A stretch of 64,000 nt of DNA from Schizochytrium sp. CCTCC M209059 (taxonomy: Eukaryota; Sar; Bigyra; Thraustochytrida; Thraustochytriidae), in assembly GCA_000818945.1 (NCBI GenBank), contig KN805372.1, positions 491,964 through 555,963 on the forward strand, in the 5' to 3' direction. Below, piece by piece: positions 9,859-19,244 of the stretch (the stretch's first letter is position 1; each line of letters begins with the position of its first letter). The notes under the pieces are model-generated. The model did not search any database. It saw only the letters and a program-made list of their open reading frames with translations, and was not told where the DNA came from. The position numbers were made by a program, and so were the translations under genes.

Positions 9859-10572
9859 TTACTCCATGAGGACGGCCAGACGCCCCCTGCTAATCAACTT
9901 GATATCGTCCTCGATCTGCTGCAGCTCGCGCTCGTAACGTTCCTTGAGCTTCTTCTTGGTATTGGACTCCGCCCCGCCGCACGCCTTTTGGTAGTGAGAA
10001 TTGAGGACACCCCACTTCCGCTTGAGCTGCTTGATAAGCGCCTCGCGATCGGCTTCCGGCATACTCTCGGTCAGAGTGCCCTGCCGCGCAGAGAGATTCA
10101 TCTCGTCCAAAAGCTCCTGGAGAACCTCTTTTTCCATCGCAATAGACTGCTTGACGTCGTCCAAATAGGCAGGTCGCTTGCCAAAGTCCGGCTTGTCCAC
10201 GTACCTCTCAAATTCTTGGTTGGCGGACTTGGACCCAGCGCCCGACGATCGCCCTTTGCGGAACTTGTCGGCGCTGACAATCACCTCTACTGCATTTGCC
10301 ACGACAAAGTTCTTGCTCGAAACTAGTCCGTACTTGGGCTGTTCTTTGCGCGTCGGGAGTGCCGCTTTGCGTGGAGGCAAAGCCTCCTTTGGAACTCCCG
10401 TCGACACATTCTTGGTGAATGTAGAGTACGTCGGCTGTTTTTTGGGGCAGTGCTTCGACTTGTACATCTTTCTTTTGCGCGCCTGGTCCTGCTGCGCCTG
10501 TTGTTTGCCGCTATCCTGGTCGCACTCGATGGCATCGAGCCAATGGCCGAGATGCTCCTGTTCAAAGGTCAT
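9859..10572 (-). CDS. ENKUR: enkurin-domain ciliary protein
   Basis: 237 residues starting at the ATG at 10570-10572. The C-terminal ~100 residues carry the enkurin domain signature: 'YVDKPDFGKRPAYL', a run of acidic/hydrophobic helices, then LKRKWGVLNSHYQ and a final basic coiled helix. The middle has Pro/Lys-rich 'P-K-Y-G' and 'P-T-Y-S' linkers typical of the family. Enkurin is an axonemal adaptor of motile cilia, first described as a TRPC-channel and calmodulin-binding protein of sperm; vertebrate forms are ~255 residues, so the length fits. The frame is open upstream to 10926 but encodes only Ser-, Arg- and repeat-rich sequence, so I do not include it. It faces IFT25 across a 1.2 kb spacer. 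Confidence 0.85.
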   Translation of the reverse strand: MTFEQEHLGHWLDAIECDQDSGKQQAQQDQARKRKMYKSKHCPKKQPTYSTFTKNVSTGVPKEALPPRKAALPTRKEQPKYGLVSSKNFVVANAVEVIVSADKFRKGRSSGAGSKSANQEFERYVDKPDFGKRPAYLDDVKQSIAMEKEVLQELLDEMNLSARQGTLTESMPEADREALIKQLKRKWGVLNSHYQKACGGAESNTKKKLKERYERELQQIEDDIKLISRGRLAVLME

Positions 10573-11738
10573 CTTGGTTTTCTCGAACACGTCCGATACT
10601 CGTGCCTCGTGTCTTGCGCCTCGCGTCTTGGCGCCTCGCGTCTTGCGCCTCGCGCCCGAGCCCTTTTCCGCGACTACCCGACACGCACTCGTCAAGCGAT
10701 GCCGCGCAATGCGTCCGCGCAGATTTATTTCCCAATCTGAAGAAGAAGATGATGAAGAAGAAGATGAAGGACACTTGTTTGGCTTACGAAGCACGAATCG
10801 AGCGACGCAGTCGAACGAACTGCGCACCGGTCGAAAGCACCTTGCGTTATGTCTGCCTTGCTTGCTTGTCAGCCTGCAACAAGTACAAGTTACACCTCTA
10901 AAAGTCGGCAATTCCACGCAGCACACACAAGGTGCAAGTGACCACCTTTTACATGGAGCATTTTGCGCCGCGGGCTCGGCACGTCCAGCCGGCTAGTTCG
11001 GGTCAGAGTCCGCGCCACCACACCACAAACGAACCTATCTTGTCGCCAAAGTGTGTGCGCTCCCAAGAAAGAAAATATAAGAGGTCTATCAATAGGACTA
11101 ACGGATCTACCCGGGGCGCTTGCGTGGCCCAGCAACCGAGAAGGAGAACCGCCGCCCCTTTTTCTCTGGTCTCCTTGCACGCCCACCAGTGACCGTTTGC
11201 GCTGCGCGAGCCCCGAAGGGAAGGGGTCAGGAGCACGGCGGCGGCAAGCGCGCCGACGATCTTGGTTGTGAAAAGTTTGCCTCAAGCCTGCGCAAATTAG
11301 AGCAAAATACCCTTCGGACTCCGGGGGCGCCAAAGGTGAGTTTTTCGTTGTCTTTGCCTGCCGGGCACCAAGCAAGCATTCCGGGGGCCGATACCAAGGG
11401 GGTCAAACGCTTTTGCAGACCAGCTTGCTATACACCGCCGCCGCGGAGCTCGACACGAAGGCAAGAGTCGCAGCGCTTTGCATCGCTCGCCTCGTGTGCG
11501 CGCACTTGCCTCGTGAGCCCCGCGCGTGCTCAAGTCTATACGCTCTCAAGCTAACTTGTGCTGCATCAGAAAAACTCATACATTTATTTAGGGCCAAACA
11601 GTCCCGGAAAGCGACCACCTTACGCCACGCCGCGCGTGGCGCACGCGGACGTGCCTTGTGCATGAGTGCAGGCGCGGCGCTTATCGTGCTCGACCTTGTG
11701 CTCCTCTTGGCCCTTGTGGCGTGGCTCCGAGAAGGACA
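10573..11738. other. divergent spacer between enkurin and IFT25
   Basis: Contains a short GAAGAW run (10739-10770), a degenerate 'CGCGTCTTGCGCCT' repeat (10615-10655), and a good splice-donor-like AAGGTGAGT at 11333-11341. The donor could begin a 5' UTR intron of IFT25. No separate gene is supported. Confidence 0.4.
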
Positions 11739-12152
11739 ATGGGCGACGAAAGAGGACCTCTGGGCCCTGGCGCCACGGTCATGGCGCCGACAAGCGTTGA
11801 CCCGGCGCATCCGCCGCACAACATTCTGGACGCAGACGACCGATATTTTTGGATGACCACAGGGCTTTTCCCTCAAGAGGTTGTCATTAGTCTCGATGGC
11901 GCCACCTCGCTCGATCGAATCTCTCTTCGCACGACGAATGTGCAAAAGGTTGCCTTTCTCGCATCGACTGAATCTTCCACACCAACGGAATGGGAAACTA
12001 TTGCCGAGGCCAATCTTGCCGATGCCGATGGGCGCATTCAAATGGAGACCATTTCCGTGGAACGCGCACCGCATGAGACCCGTCACATCAAAATGCAGAT
12101 CCTCAAAGGCTGGGATGACTTTTGCGCCGTGCATAGTCTTGAAATCAACTAG
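11739..12152 (+). CDS. IFT25: intraflagellar transport protein IFT25 (HSPB11 family)
   Basis: 137 residues forming one F5/8-type-C-like jelly roll. The diagnostic block 'HPPHNILDADDRYFWMTTGLFPQE' region (written here only in part) matches the human HSPB11 pattern HPPxNIxD...FWxTTGxFPQE almost residue for residue. It continues to the C-terminal DDFCAVHSLEIN, which matches DHFASVHSV. IFT25 pairs with IFT27 in the IFT-B complex and moves cargo such as the BBSome in cilia. The start chosen is MGDERG; an internal Met 14 residues later, or an upstream exon, is also possible. Length is close to the usual ~140. A motile zoospore stage is implied. Confidence 0.9.
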   Translation: MGDERGPLGPGATVMAPTSVDPAHPPHNILDADDRYFWMTTGLFPQEVVISLDGATSLDRISLRTTNVQKVAFLASTESSTPTEWETIAEANLADADGRIQMETISVERAPHETRHIKMQILKGWDDFCAVHSLEIN

Positions 12153-12510
12153 TATATACAATTTGTGTGTTCAACAAGCGCAAAGACCAGCTTTTTCTTT
12201 GCAAAGCCCCAACGCTTCGGGCGACCTCTTGCCTTACAGTCCCAAATTAGCATGTGAATCGTAATTCTTTCTTGAATGTGCTTATCCGTTGGATAATTTT
12301 TTTCGGACCTAACAACGCTGGTTCCATCCACACTGACCTTGTCACAAGAGAAAGCGAGAGAGAGATACACAAGAGAAAGAGATGGGTGCTCAAGGCAAGG
12401 TCTTTACGGTGGCCGCAGCGGCACTTTTAGCATCGTGCTGTAACAGACGTTGTTGAAGCTCAAGAAGTGCATGTTTAGCGTGCAAGTCTCGACCAAAGCG
12501 GGAATTCACC
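12153..12510. other. short intergenic spacer
   Basis: About 360 bp between two plus-strand genes. It contains an AGAGA-rich patch at ~12350-12380 and no recognisable element. Confidence 0.4.
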
Positions 12511-13404
12511 ATGCGCAGGCGCGCAGAGAGGCGCCTTGTGGGCAAGCACAACAAAGCAGCCTCGGTAATTGCAGCTCACGATGAGGGGGCGTCTACGAAG
12601 CCATCGCAGCAACCGCCAGCATTTCCGAACTATGGAGGCAAAATAGCCTTTAGCGCAGCGTTTGGCACACGGTCCCTTCAAGAGACGCTATCATCGAGGA
12701 CGCGACCTCCTCAAGCAAAGCAAGACAACCTACGCATCCCAACCCTTGCACTGCACAAACTTTCCAACGCTCGGCGAAAATCGCCAAACCAAGAGGAGGA
12801 TGAAGGTCATGTCAACGAGGACGAACCGGCAATTCAAAGTGTGGCGCTACCCATGTCGCAACGACGTCGTCCACTCACGGCTCGGGAGCTAATGACCATC
12901 ACACCTTTACAATTAAACTCGGGCGCGGAAGGAAATAGTGGACCCCAAAAAGTGCGCGTGCAGAGCGCTCGTAGCCAGAGTGCGCGCTCGGCTCGGATTC
13001 TCGCGGGTCTCCGACACGCACAAGAGGCTGGCGACGCAGCTCGTATGCGGCAAATGACCATTGCACATCGTACCAAACCTATTGCATGGCTTCGCGCGGA
13101 GCACGAGAGCTGGGACTGCGCTGATGAAGATGAACGCTATGAAACAGCGCAGAACTGGGATTTGCAAAGGGACAAGCAAACCCGGCCCAGCGCATACCTG
13201 TACTCGGCGCAACATGCCGCTCGTGTGCGAACGTGCAAGTCACAGCTTCAGCGCGTCGAGGCCTATGCGCAGGCAGTACGCACGCGTCTCGAGCGCAACG
13301 AGCAGGCTCGTCTAGCCTGCAAGATTGCACAGCGGCAAGCTTACAACAAGAGCGCCCAAGGGAGTGGGAAAGCCTTGTTGAGGGAAAAGCAAAAGTGTAA
13401 GTAA
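12511..13404 (+). CDS. basic protein of unknown function
   Basis: 297 residues, single exon. The N-terminal half is low-complexity and probably disordered (Ser, Pro, Gln, Arg), with an 'RSQSARSAR' block near residue 155. The C-terminal ~140 residues look like long helices rich in Ala, Arg, Gln and Glu (for example LQRVEAYAQAVRTRLERNEQ) and contain two Trp in an acidic setting (IAWLRAEHESWDCADEDE). No family is recognised. Its position after enkurin and IFT25, and the helical Arg-rich character, would be compatible with a ciliary or microtubule protein, but nothing proves it. It ends 95 bp from the convergent copper monooxygenase gene. Confidence 0.6.
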   Translation: MRRRAERRLVGKHNKAASVIAAHDEGASTKPSQQPPAFPNYGGKIAFSAAFGTRSLQETLSSRTRPPQAKQDNLRIPTLALHKLSNARRKSPNQEEDEGHVNEDEPAIQSVALPMSQRRRPLTARELMTITPLQLNSGAEGNSGPQKVRVQSARSQSARSARILAGLRHAQEAGDAARMRQMTIAHRTKPIAWLRAEHESWDCADEDERYETAQNWDLQRDKQTRPSAYLYSAQHAARVRTCKSQLQRVEAYAQAVRTRLERNEQARLACKIAQRQAYNKSAQGSGKALLREKQKCK

Positions 13405-13498
13405 AAGTGAAAGAAAACGAATTTATTGTGCTATTGGCCTTTAGAAAAAAGAAAAACGAAAAACGAATAACGGGTGGAATGGAGGGTTACGACTTGGC

Positions 13499-15445
13499 CT
13501 ACGAAGAAGACCTCGACGGTTCAACAGTAGATTTGAAGTCTTTGCCCTTTGCGCCGCTTCGGCGCCAAACTATTGCAATAACAGTTCCAATGACGCCGAG
13601 ACAAAAGATGGCGATGAAAAGAATCTTGAGAGGACCCGATGGGCCAGGAGCAAAGTAAATTTCGAGCTGATCAAGACCAAGGATCACATTGAACAAGGCG
13701 AGAGGCACCAAAACCCGGCCAAGAATGTGATGCATCCACTCCCACGAGCCGCGGCGTCGCTCGCCCTTGGCTGGGCGCAAGGTGGCCAGAGCTGTGTGCA
13801 TGAGAACGAGAATGACGATGGCGAGACCAATCTGACCGTGCGTCGTACCGAAGTTGTCGCCCGATTTGTACGTGACAATTAAGAAGAAAGCCACGAGCGT
13901 AAAAACAATGCCGAGACCCATCATGGACTTATGGGCAAGAAACCACTTTTTGTTGCCTTCTTTGTGTTTGAAGAGCAAGGGCGGAAGGGTTCCACTGGGA
14001 ATGAGGAAGATCCATGCGAGGACCATCAAGATGCCGTGAATACCGAGCTGCTTTGGCGCAGAGATCATCCACGAACCAAAGCCATATGCAGTGTCGGCAG
14101 AGGACCCACAGCTGACGGTTGCGTCGTATTGAAGATGGAGCGGAGCAGAGCTTGACTCCACATCGTGGACGAGAGCCCGCAGTTCCGTGTCCGCTGCAGG
14201 GTAGTACATGAAGAGCCCCATGCACATTTCATCCTCCGTGGCGTCTCCACCCTCGGTCGTCGAGCTGCGCGAGGTGGAGTTGTAGACGCAGTGCACAGTC
14301 ATTCTGTCGCCAGCATTGAGATTAATCTGGTCCTCGATGGACTTGGCCTCTTGCAAGTCAAAGTCATAATTTGGATTGCAAGAGGACAAAAAGCTCTCAG
14401 AGGCCTTGTCGCCAGGCGTGACTGTGGTCCAAATTTTGGTCGCAATCTTATGGCCATGCTCGAAGACGGCAAAGATATTGATGCCGCCATCGGGGAGAAC
14501 ATTCGGAAGCACACCTGTCGCAGACAACTCATAGTACGATTTACCTGCTGGAATCGAAATTTCGGAAAAGGCGGCACCGATCCAAGCCCAAGCTGCAGGC
14601 TGGAAAGTCTCGGAGTCAACTTCGCTCTCGTCGACGTAAAAGAGTTGCAGGCCAGAGGAGTCTGAGAGCCCCGCTAAGCCCGTAGGATTATCGTAGTGAA
14701 CCTCGATGACCAGCACTCGGCCTGATGAGCTTAATTGGAATCCAACATTTTCTGGCAAGCAGAATGCCTCGCCACCCACTGCCCAAGCGTACACGAGATC
14801 GCGGCAACCGGCCATGGTACCGGCCTCGCTAGGTGTCTCAAAGGCCTCGCGTACTTCGGTGCTATCATCACACTCGTACAGGAGCATGTGGTGCACAACT
14901 TGCTCTTGCTCGACAATGGGCGCGATGCGCGTCACGTACGAGGTCCCGGAAGGAATGCTGTCAAAGAGATATTTGGCGTACGTAGTGTCTTTGGCAGGGA
15001 CAGTGTAGCCTGGCATGGTCACGTTAAAGCTTTCGGTACCCGCGATCTCAGTGTAGTTATCGCAGTACGAAAAGGAGGACCTTGTCGTGCTAGCCACACC
15101 AGGGTGCGAGATGCCGGCATCAAAGCGGGGAGCGTCGCCCTCTTTCCATTCGCAGTCCGGATCGCCCAGCTCGACGCCATTGCTCAGCCCGTCCCCGTCG
15201 CTGTCCTTGTTGCAGAGCGCGACGGTCCACTCGTGGCCCGCGTCAGCAAAGTCAAGACCAAACTGATTTCGCGCGCCGCCGCCCGAGGTCCGCACGTGGC
15301 CTATGCCGCCGACGCTATCTCCGTTATCGTCTACGACCTTGTCGCCATTCGGGATGCTCTGTTGGTACGTCTTGTGCGCCGAGGTCGTCGCCGTCAGCGT
15401 CGCCGCCAGCGCCGCCAGCGCCGCTGCCGCCGTCTCGAGCCGCAT
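13499..15445 (-). CDS. temptin / copper type II monooxygenase / cytochrome b561 fusion
   Basis: 648 residues. Residues 1-23 are a signal peptide. Residues ~24-100 are temptin-like, with Cys78/Cys98 and a DSDGDGLSNGVELG calcium-type loop. Residues ~150-420 match the dopamine-beta-hydroxylase/PHM copper fold, and all expected ligands can be placed: His185-His186 and His250 for one copper, His330-x-His332 and Met407 for the other. Residues ~465-630 contain five to six membrane helices of a cytochrome b561-type domain, with His470, His505, His536 and His572/573 as candidate haem ligands. The b561 part could pass electrons (from ascorbate or a similar donor) to the extracellular copper sites. Substrate unknown. 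Such fusions occur in several algae and protists, but a physiological role is not established to my knowledge. Confidence 0.9.
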   Translation of the reverse strand: MRLETAAAALAALAATLTATTSAHKTYQQSIPNGDKVVDDNGDSVGGIGHVRTSGGGARNQFGLDFADAGHEWTVALCNKDSDGDGLSNGVELGDPDCEWKEGDAPRFDAGISHPGVASTTRSSFSYCDNYTEIAGTESFNVTMPGYTVPAKDTTYAKYLFDSIPSGTSYVTRIAPIVEQEQVVHHMLLYECDDSTEVREAFETPSEAGTMAGCRDLVYAWAVGGEAFCLPENVGFQLSSSGRVLVIEVHYDNPTGLAGLSDSSGLQLFYVDESEVDSETFQPAAWAWIGAAFSEISIPAGKSYYELSATGVLPNVLPDGGINIFAVFEHGHKIATKIWTTVTPGDKASESFLSSCNPNYDFDLQEAKSIEDQINLNAGDRMTVHCVYNSTSRSSTTEGGDATEDEMCMGLFMYYPAADTELRALVHDVESSSAPLHLQYDATVSCGSSADTAYGFGSWMISAPKQLGIHGILMVLAWIFLIPSGTLPPLLFKHKEGNKKWFLAHKSMMGLGIVFTLVAFFLIVTYKSGDNFGTTHGQIGLAIVILVLMHTALATLRPAKGERRRGSWEWMHHILGRVLVPLALFNVILGLDQLEIYFAPGPSGPLKILFIAIFCLGVIGTVIAIVWRRSGAKGKDFKSTVEPSRSSS

Positions 15446-16113
15446 CTTGCCTTCCGCTTCGCTGCACGATCTCCTCGCGCCGGGCGCGCAGGCGACGCAG
15501 GCGGACGGCCAACCAGCCAGCCAGCAAGCTTGTCAGCTTGTCGAAGGATGTGTCCCGCTCGCGTGCCGGCCCCTCGCGCGCGCGCGATGCGAGTCTGTCC
15601 CGCCTCGCACAGTTCGCTCGCTCGCACGGGAAGGCGTGCGTGTAGCACGAGTACTTTACGAAGAGGAGGTGGAACTTCAGTTCGTACTTTGCTCTTATCA
15701 ACTTGGCGTCGAACTCCTGCCTCTTCTTCCTTGTGCGCTCCAAGCTGGTAGTAGTATACTACAAAGTGCGTGTGCAAATCCCAGCAAGAATATGCACAAA
15801 CTTGTGGGCACGCGCCCATAAAAGTCGCGGCGCCGGAGGCGAGAAGACTGGCCGATGGGTGCAGCCTGACAGTGAGGACAGGAGTTGAGGAAAGATCAGG
15901 TAGGCAGACGGACTGCGTGGCTTGTGGCTCTCTGTCTTTGTTGTTTGCACATCTACAAATCTTGCTACATCCATCATAACACAATGAACTATATCTTGAC
16001 AATGAGGCCGCGACCACCGCCGCGTTGAATGGAATAGGTAATGTTCGATTGTTATCGTGCAGCCGACCGCAACGCTTTGTCGCCGCGTCTCACTCTCTCG
16101 TCCTTGCTCTTTG
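15446..16113. other. intergenic spacer
   Basis: About 670 bp between two minus-strand genes. It holds the leader of the copper monooxygenase gene. No separate gene or clear element is seen. Confidence 0.4.
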
Positions 16114-17613
16114 CTAGTCCTGCAAGCCCGTATTCATGGATACAGATGCTATCGCCTCGCGGACAAGCTCGAACACCAGGGCAACTGCTTCGTGGTTAGA
16201 ACGACGGACAAAGTTCAGATGGAGTCTTCGACCCTGTCCAGCGTCTGTGGGAAGCACGAGCATGCTCCGCGGCACGGTCATGTGGCCCATGCCAGTAGGC
16301 TCTAGAATTGAAGCCACTGTTTCAGCTCCAAATGTTGCGGAAAACCACGAGTCCGCAACCCACGAGTTTACAAGATAGCCGTCCTCGTTGAAAATATCAG
16401 CAAAAGCGCGGCTCATGTGCGCACGATGGGCCTCGCCCCGAGCGCGCAGAATAGCGTTTAGTCGATATTCGGCTTCAATTCGGCCCGGTTCACTCAGAAT
16501 CTGCCGCAGCTCGCGGTGCACCCGACGCACAGCCTCGCCGATCCAATCAGAGGGAGTCCGTCCCTCACGAGAGCGCAAATGTACGTGAACCTTTTCTCGA
16601 ACGAGGGGGTTTCCAGCTGCAAAACGGTCTGGAAACCACGAGGAGCGACCGCGGATGTTGACAACCTGCACAAAGGATACTCGACTGTCATGACGGGGCG
16701 ACGATGACTTTGCGTCGGCTAGACCTCGAAACACAATCGCTGTAAGAATCTCGTGCGTGGTCGCCCACTCGTTTGACTCAAGACAATGTCGATGCACAAA
16801 GTCTTCGAGAGCGCGCAGCTCTGCAGGGGAGATATCCATCACCTGGTGAGATAGAGTAAGTTCTTGGGCTGCAAGGGACATTGCCTCTGCGATATCTAGA
16901 TCGCCTTGTGCGATCGAAGTGGCATCGCTCGGATGAATCTGCAATTGCAAGAGGTCGATCAGTCTACGTTCTTCAGCTTCGTCTATGGGCTCAACCTCGT
17001 GAACAGATTCTGATTTATGCAATGGCCAGCGCTGTGCGGCGGCTTGGACCTCTTTTGAAGTTTTGGCTTGCGTGCAGTCCGACCAGAGGTTCAGGAAGTT
17101 ACTCATGCTCATCGCGTCGAAAAGGTAATGACAAGCTGCAATAACGAATCGGGCGCGCGCAATTTTGTGCTTCCCATCGTCACTTAATATCTTCTGCACC
17201 TGTACTGCCGCAGAGAGTACGCGTGAGCCAAAGATGCTCGAGTCCAGGCGAGCTGACACGGGAAGTCGAGGGTTTTCAAAGGTTTGTTCTGGTGCAAAGA
17301 TGCGTAATTCGGCGGCACATTCGCTGCCTGGACCTGCCTCGAGCTTCCACGTGCGCTCATCGGAGACCTGGGGAGCCATTAGACGTGCGCCAGCAAGTGG
17401 AAAGCATGACAACGCTCGCGCGAGTCCCAGACGGAGTCTTGCGGCTCCTTGTTCACCCAGAAGCGTATCCGCGCCATCGAGGATAACTTCCACCACGTTT
17501 GCAAACTGCCCGTTGATGATATCCGCGCCGTCCAAGCTTGCCTTCACGATGCGACCAGGAGCAAGCGGGGGATCGGCCTCAACCTCGCCGTGCCAGAACG
17601 CGGCGGTTGCCAT
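16114..17613 (-). CDS. BAHD-like acyltransferase
   Basis: 499 residues from the ATG at 17611-17613 (MATAAFWHGEV). The two-lobed transferase layout is visible. An N-terminal half ends in the catalytic HxxxD motif, here His-Tyr-Leu-Phe-Asp in 'ACHYLFDAMSMSNFLNLWS' (~residue 185), where His acts as general base. The C-terminal half has a 'NIRGR...GNPL' segment similar to the BAHD 'D-x-R-x-R...GN' loop. The structural DFGWG motif is degenerate (around SATFGAE). BAHD enzymes move acyl groups from acyl-CoA to alcohols or amines in the cytosol. The acceptor cannot be guessed. A 478 bp divergent spacer separates it from the lipid-transfer gene. Confidence 0.75.
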   Translation of the reverse strand: MATAAFWHGEVEADPPLAPGRIVKASLDGADIINGQFANVVEVILDGADTLLGEQGAARLRLGLARALSCFPLAGARLMAPQVSDERTWKLEAGPGSECAAELRIFAPEQTFENPRLPVSARLDSSIFGSRVLSAAVQVQKILSDDGKHKIARARFVIAACHYLFDAMSMSNFLNLWSDCTQAKTSKEVQAAAQRWPLHKSESVHEVEPIDEAEERRLIDLLQLQIHPSDATSIAQGDLDIAEAMSLAAQELTLSHQVMDISPAELRALEDFVHRHCLESNEWATTHEILTAIVFRGLADAKSSSPRHDSRVSFVQVVNIRGRSSWFPDRFAAGNPLVREKVHVHLRSREGRTPSDWIGEAVRRVHRELRQILSEPGRIEAEYRLNAILRARGEAHRAHMSRAFADIFNEDGYLVNSWVADSWFSATFGAETVASILEPTGMGHMTVPRSMLVLPTDAGQGRRLHLNFVRRSNHEAVALVFELVREAIASVSMNTGLQD

Positions 17614-18028
17614 CTTCTTTCGACCCCGGCGACAAACAACGTCGAGAGTTCTTAACCTGTGCAGGCAGGCACAAACGCTCAAAGAAAGTCGGCCTGTAAG
17701 CCGGGCTGCCTGGCTGTCTATAGTTGTCTAGACGCCTGGCTCTCTAGCTGAGGATCCCGGCCCGCAAGGTGGCAAGATTTGTTTGCGTCCCAGGACCACC
17801 ACCAGCACATATAAATTTGTGCAGCGTCTAGCGCTTTTGGAACCTCTGGAACGTCTGGGAGGCGCTGGAAAAACCCACTTGCGTTGGCACGCGCCGCGCT
17901 CCTACGTATGAACGAGCACGTAAACAGACACAAGCCGACAGAGCGCGTGAACGAGGGAACTACGTAGCGCAGAGCTCGTGGCGAGACGGGACGGCGGAAC
18001 CGCGTGGTTGGCAAGCGAACGAGCAAGC

Positions 18029-18062
<34 letters not shown>

Positions 18063-18091
18063 ACGAGCAAGCAAGCAAGCAAGCAAGCAGG
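17614..18091. other. divergent promoter region with GCAA repeats
   Basis: Spacer between the acyltransferase (-) and CRAL-TRIO (+) genes. The last 70 bp before the plus-strand ATG are GCAA repeats. Confidence 0.5.
18022..18089 (+). repeat. GCAA tetranucleotide repeat in the 5' leader
   Basis: About 16 GCAA/AAGC units with a few interruptions, ending two bases before the ATG at 18092. It must therefore be part of the mRNA leader if that start is used. Confidence 0.9.
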
Positions 18092-19129
18092 ATGGAGGTG
18101 GCCAGCCTGGGCCCGGAGATGGCAGGGCCCGAAGAAGAGGCCGCCTTGGAAGCGCTCAAGGATGAGCTCGCCAAGACGCCAGAGGACCTGCCCGGTCGAA
18201 ACTGGCTCGTGAACGTGGCTGACGACCTGACATATCTCCGCTTCCTGCGTGGCCACCAACTCAAGGTGAAAAAGTCGCTCAAGCTGCTCAAGCATTGTGC
18301 AAAGTGGCGTGTCGAGTTTGGCACGGATGAGATTCTCGAGACGTGGCCTCAGAACAAATCCTTTGGTGCCCAGCTCGTGCGCAAGCACTGGCCCATGGCC
18401 GTCACGGGTAAAGACTTTGCTCACCGCCCAATTCACTATTTTCACATTTCTTTGGTAGATTTTCCCGCCCTCATCAAGAACGCAGGTATGGCCAATCTTG
18501 TGCGACACAATGTCTTTCTCATGGAGACGGCACTGCGCGCTAATCCCCGTGGCGAAGCAATTATGATCGTGGACCTGGGCTCGGATCAAGGTCGCACGGC
18601 ATTTTCCATTTCAAGTGCAACTCGGTGGCTGCAAAGCGTTGTGCTCTTTGTCAAGGCCATGGCTAAGATTGCGGATCCTTTCTATCCCGAGTCCTATCAC
18701 CAAATCTACTTTACCCGAGTCCATGCCATCTTTGAAAGAATGTACAAGTCCATGAGTGGTAATCTGAACGAGGCCACTTTGAGCAAAGTCCAGGTTCTGC
18801 AAAAGACTGACATTCTCGCGACACTCATGGAGGACATGCCAAAGGAGAGTATTCCACCCGCTCTCGGCGGCGACTCGCAGGCGTCAATCGCCAGGGGAGG
18901 CTACATCACTGACGAGGACATTGCCGAGGCACGCGCGCTGGCAGATGAGAGCGGGCAGGTTGACCAAGAGGAGGACGTTTCTGTCCACGTTGAGCTCGAC
19001 GCAGAACTCGACGCAGAGGAGGACTGTTTTGACGGTGACTCCGATGCATCAAAACGGATGTCCTTGCGGAAATCACTTTCACGCCGTCTCAGCCGCCTTT
19101 CGTCCCGTAGTTCGGGCAAGACAAAGTAA
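18092..19129 (+). CDS. CRAL-TRIO (Sec14-like) lipid-transfer protein
   Basis: 345 residues. Residues ~45-70 form the CRAL-TRIO N-terminal helix unit with 'DDLTYLRFLRGHQLKVKKSLKLL', the usual 'LxRFLRARxxxxxKAxxxL' pattern. Residues ~95-250 match the lipid-binding fold: 'RPIHYFHISLVDF', then 'EAIMIVDLGSDQG' and 'DPFYPESYHQIYFTRVHAIF', the typical 'YPExxxxxxxxNxPxxF' block. The C-terminal ~80 residues are acidic, then Ser/Arg/Lys-rich with SLRKSLSRRLSRLSSR, a likely phosphorylated or membrane-touching tail. Sec14-type proteins exchange phosphoinositides or other lipids between membranes. The ligand is not predictable here. It is convergent with the methyltransferase gene, 115 bp apart. Confidence 0.9.
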   Translation: MEVASLGPEMAGPEEEAALEALKDELAKTPEDLPGRNWLVNVADDLTYLRFLRGHQLKVKKSLKLLKHCAKWRVEFGTDEILETWPQNKSFGAQLVRKHWPMAVTGKDFAHRPIHYFHISLVDFPALIKNAGMANLVRHNVFLMETALRANPRGEAIMIVDLGSDQGRTAFSISSATRWLQSVVLFVKAMAKIADPFYPESYHQIYFTRVHAIFERMYKSMSGNLNEATLSKVQVLQKTDILATLMEDMPKESIPPALGGDSQASIARGGYITDEDIAEARALADESGQVDQEEDVSVHVELDAELDAEEDCFDGDSDASKRMSLRKSLSRRLSRLSSRSSGKTK

Positions 19130-19244
19130 GAACCGAGAGGACTCGGCGTTCGTTGTGTATTTTCCCCGAAAAATGTTATTGCCGCAAGGCCAAAGTTTGT
19201 CAGCACATTTGTTTACAGGTCCGTCCAAAGGATCTACAGCTTGG

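Noticed and set aside
10573..10926. 118-residue N-terminal extension of enkurin
   Set aside because: Ser-run and Arg-rich repeat sequence; the first ATG fitting known enkurin length is at 10572.
11403..12161. A 252-codon minus-strand frame over IFT25
   Set aside because: The plus strand encodes an unmistakable IFT25; the opposite frame is an Arg-rich shadow.
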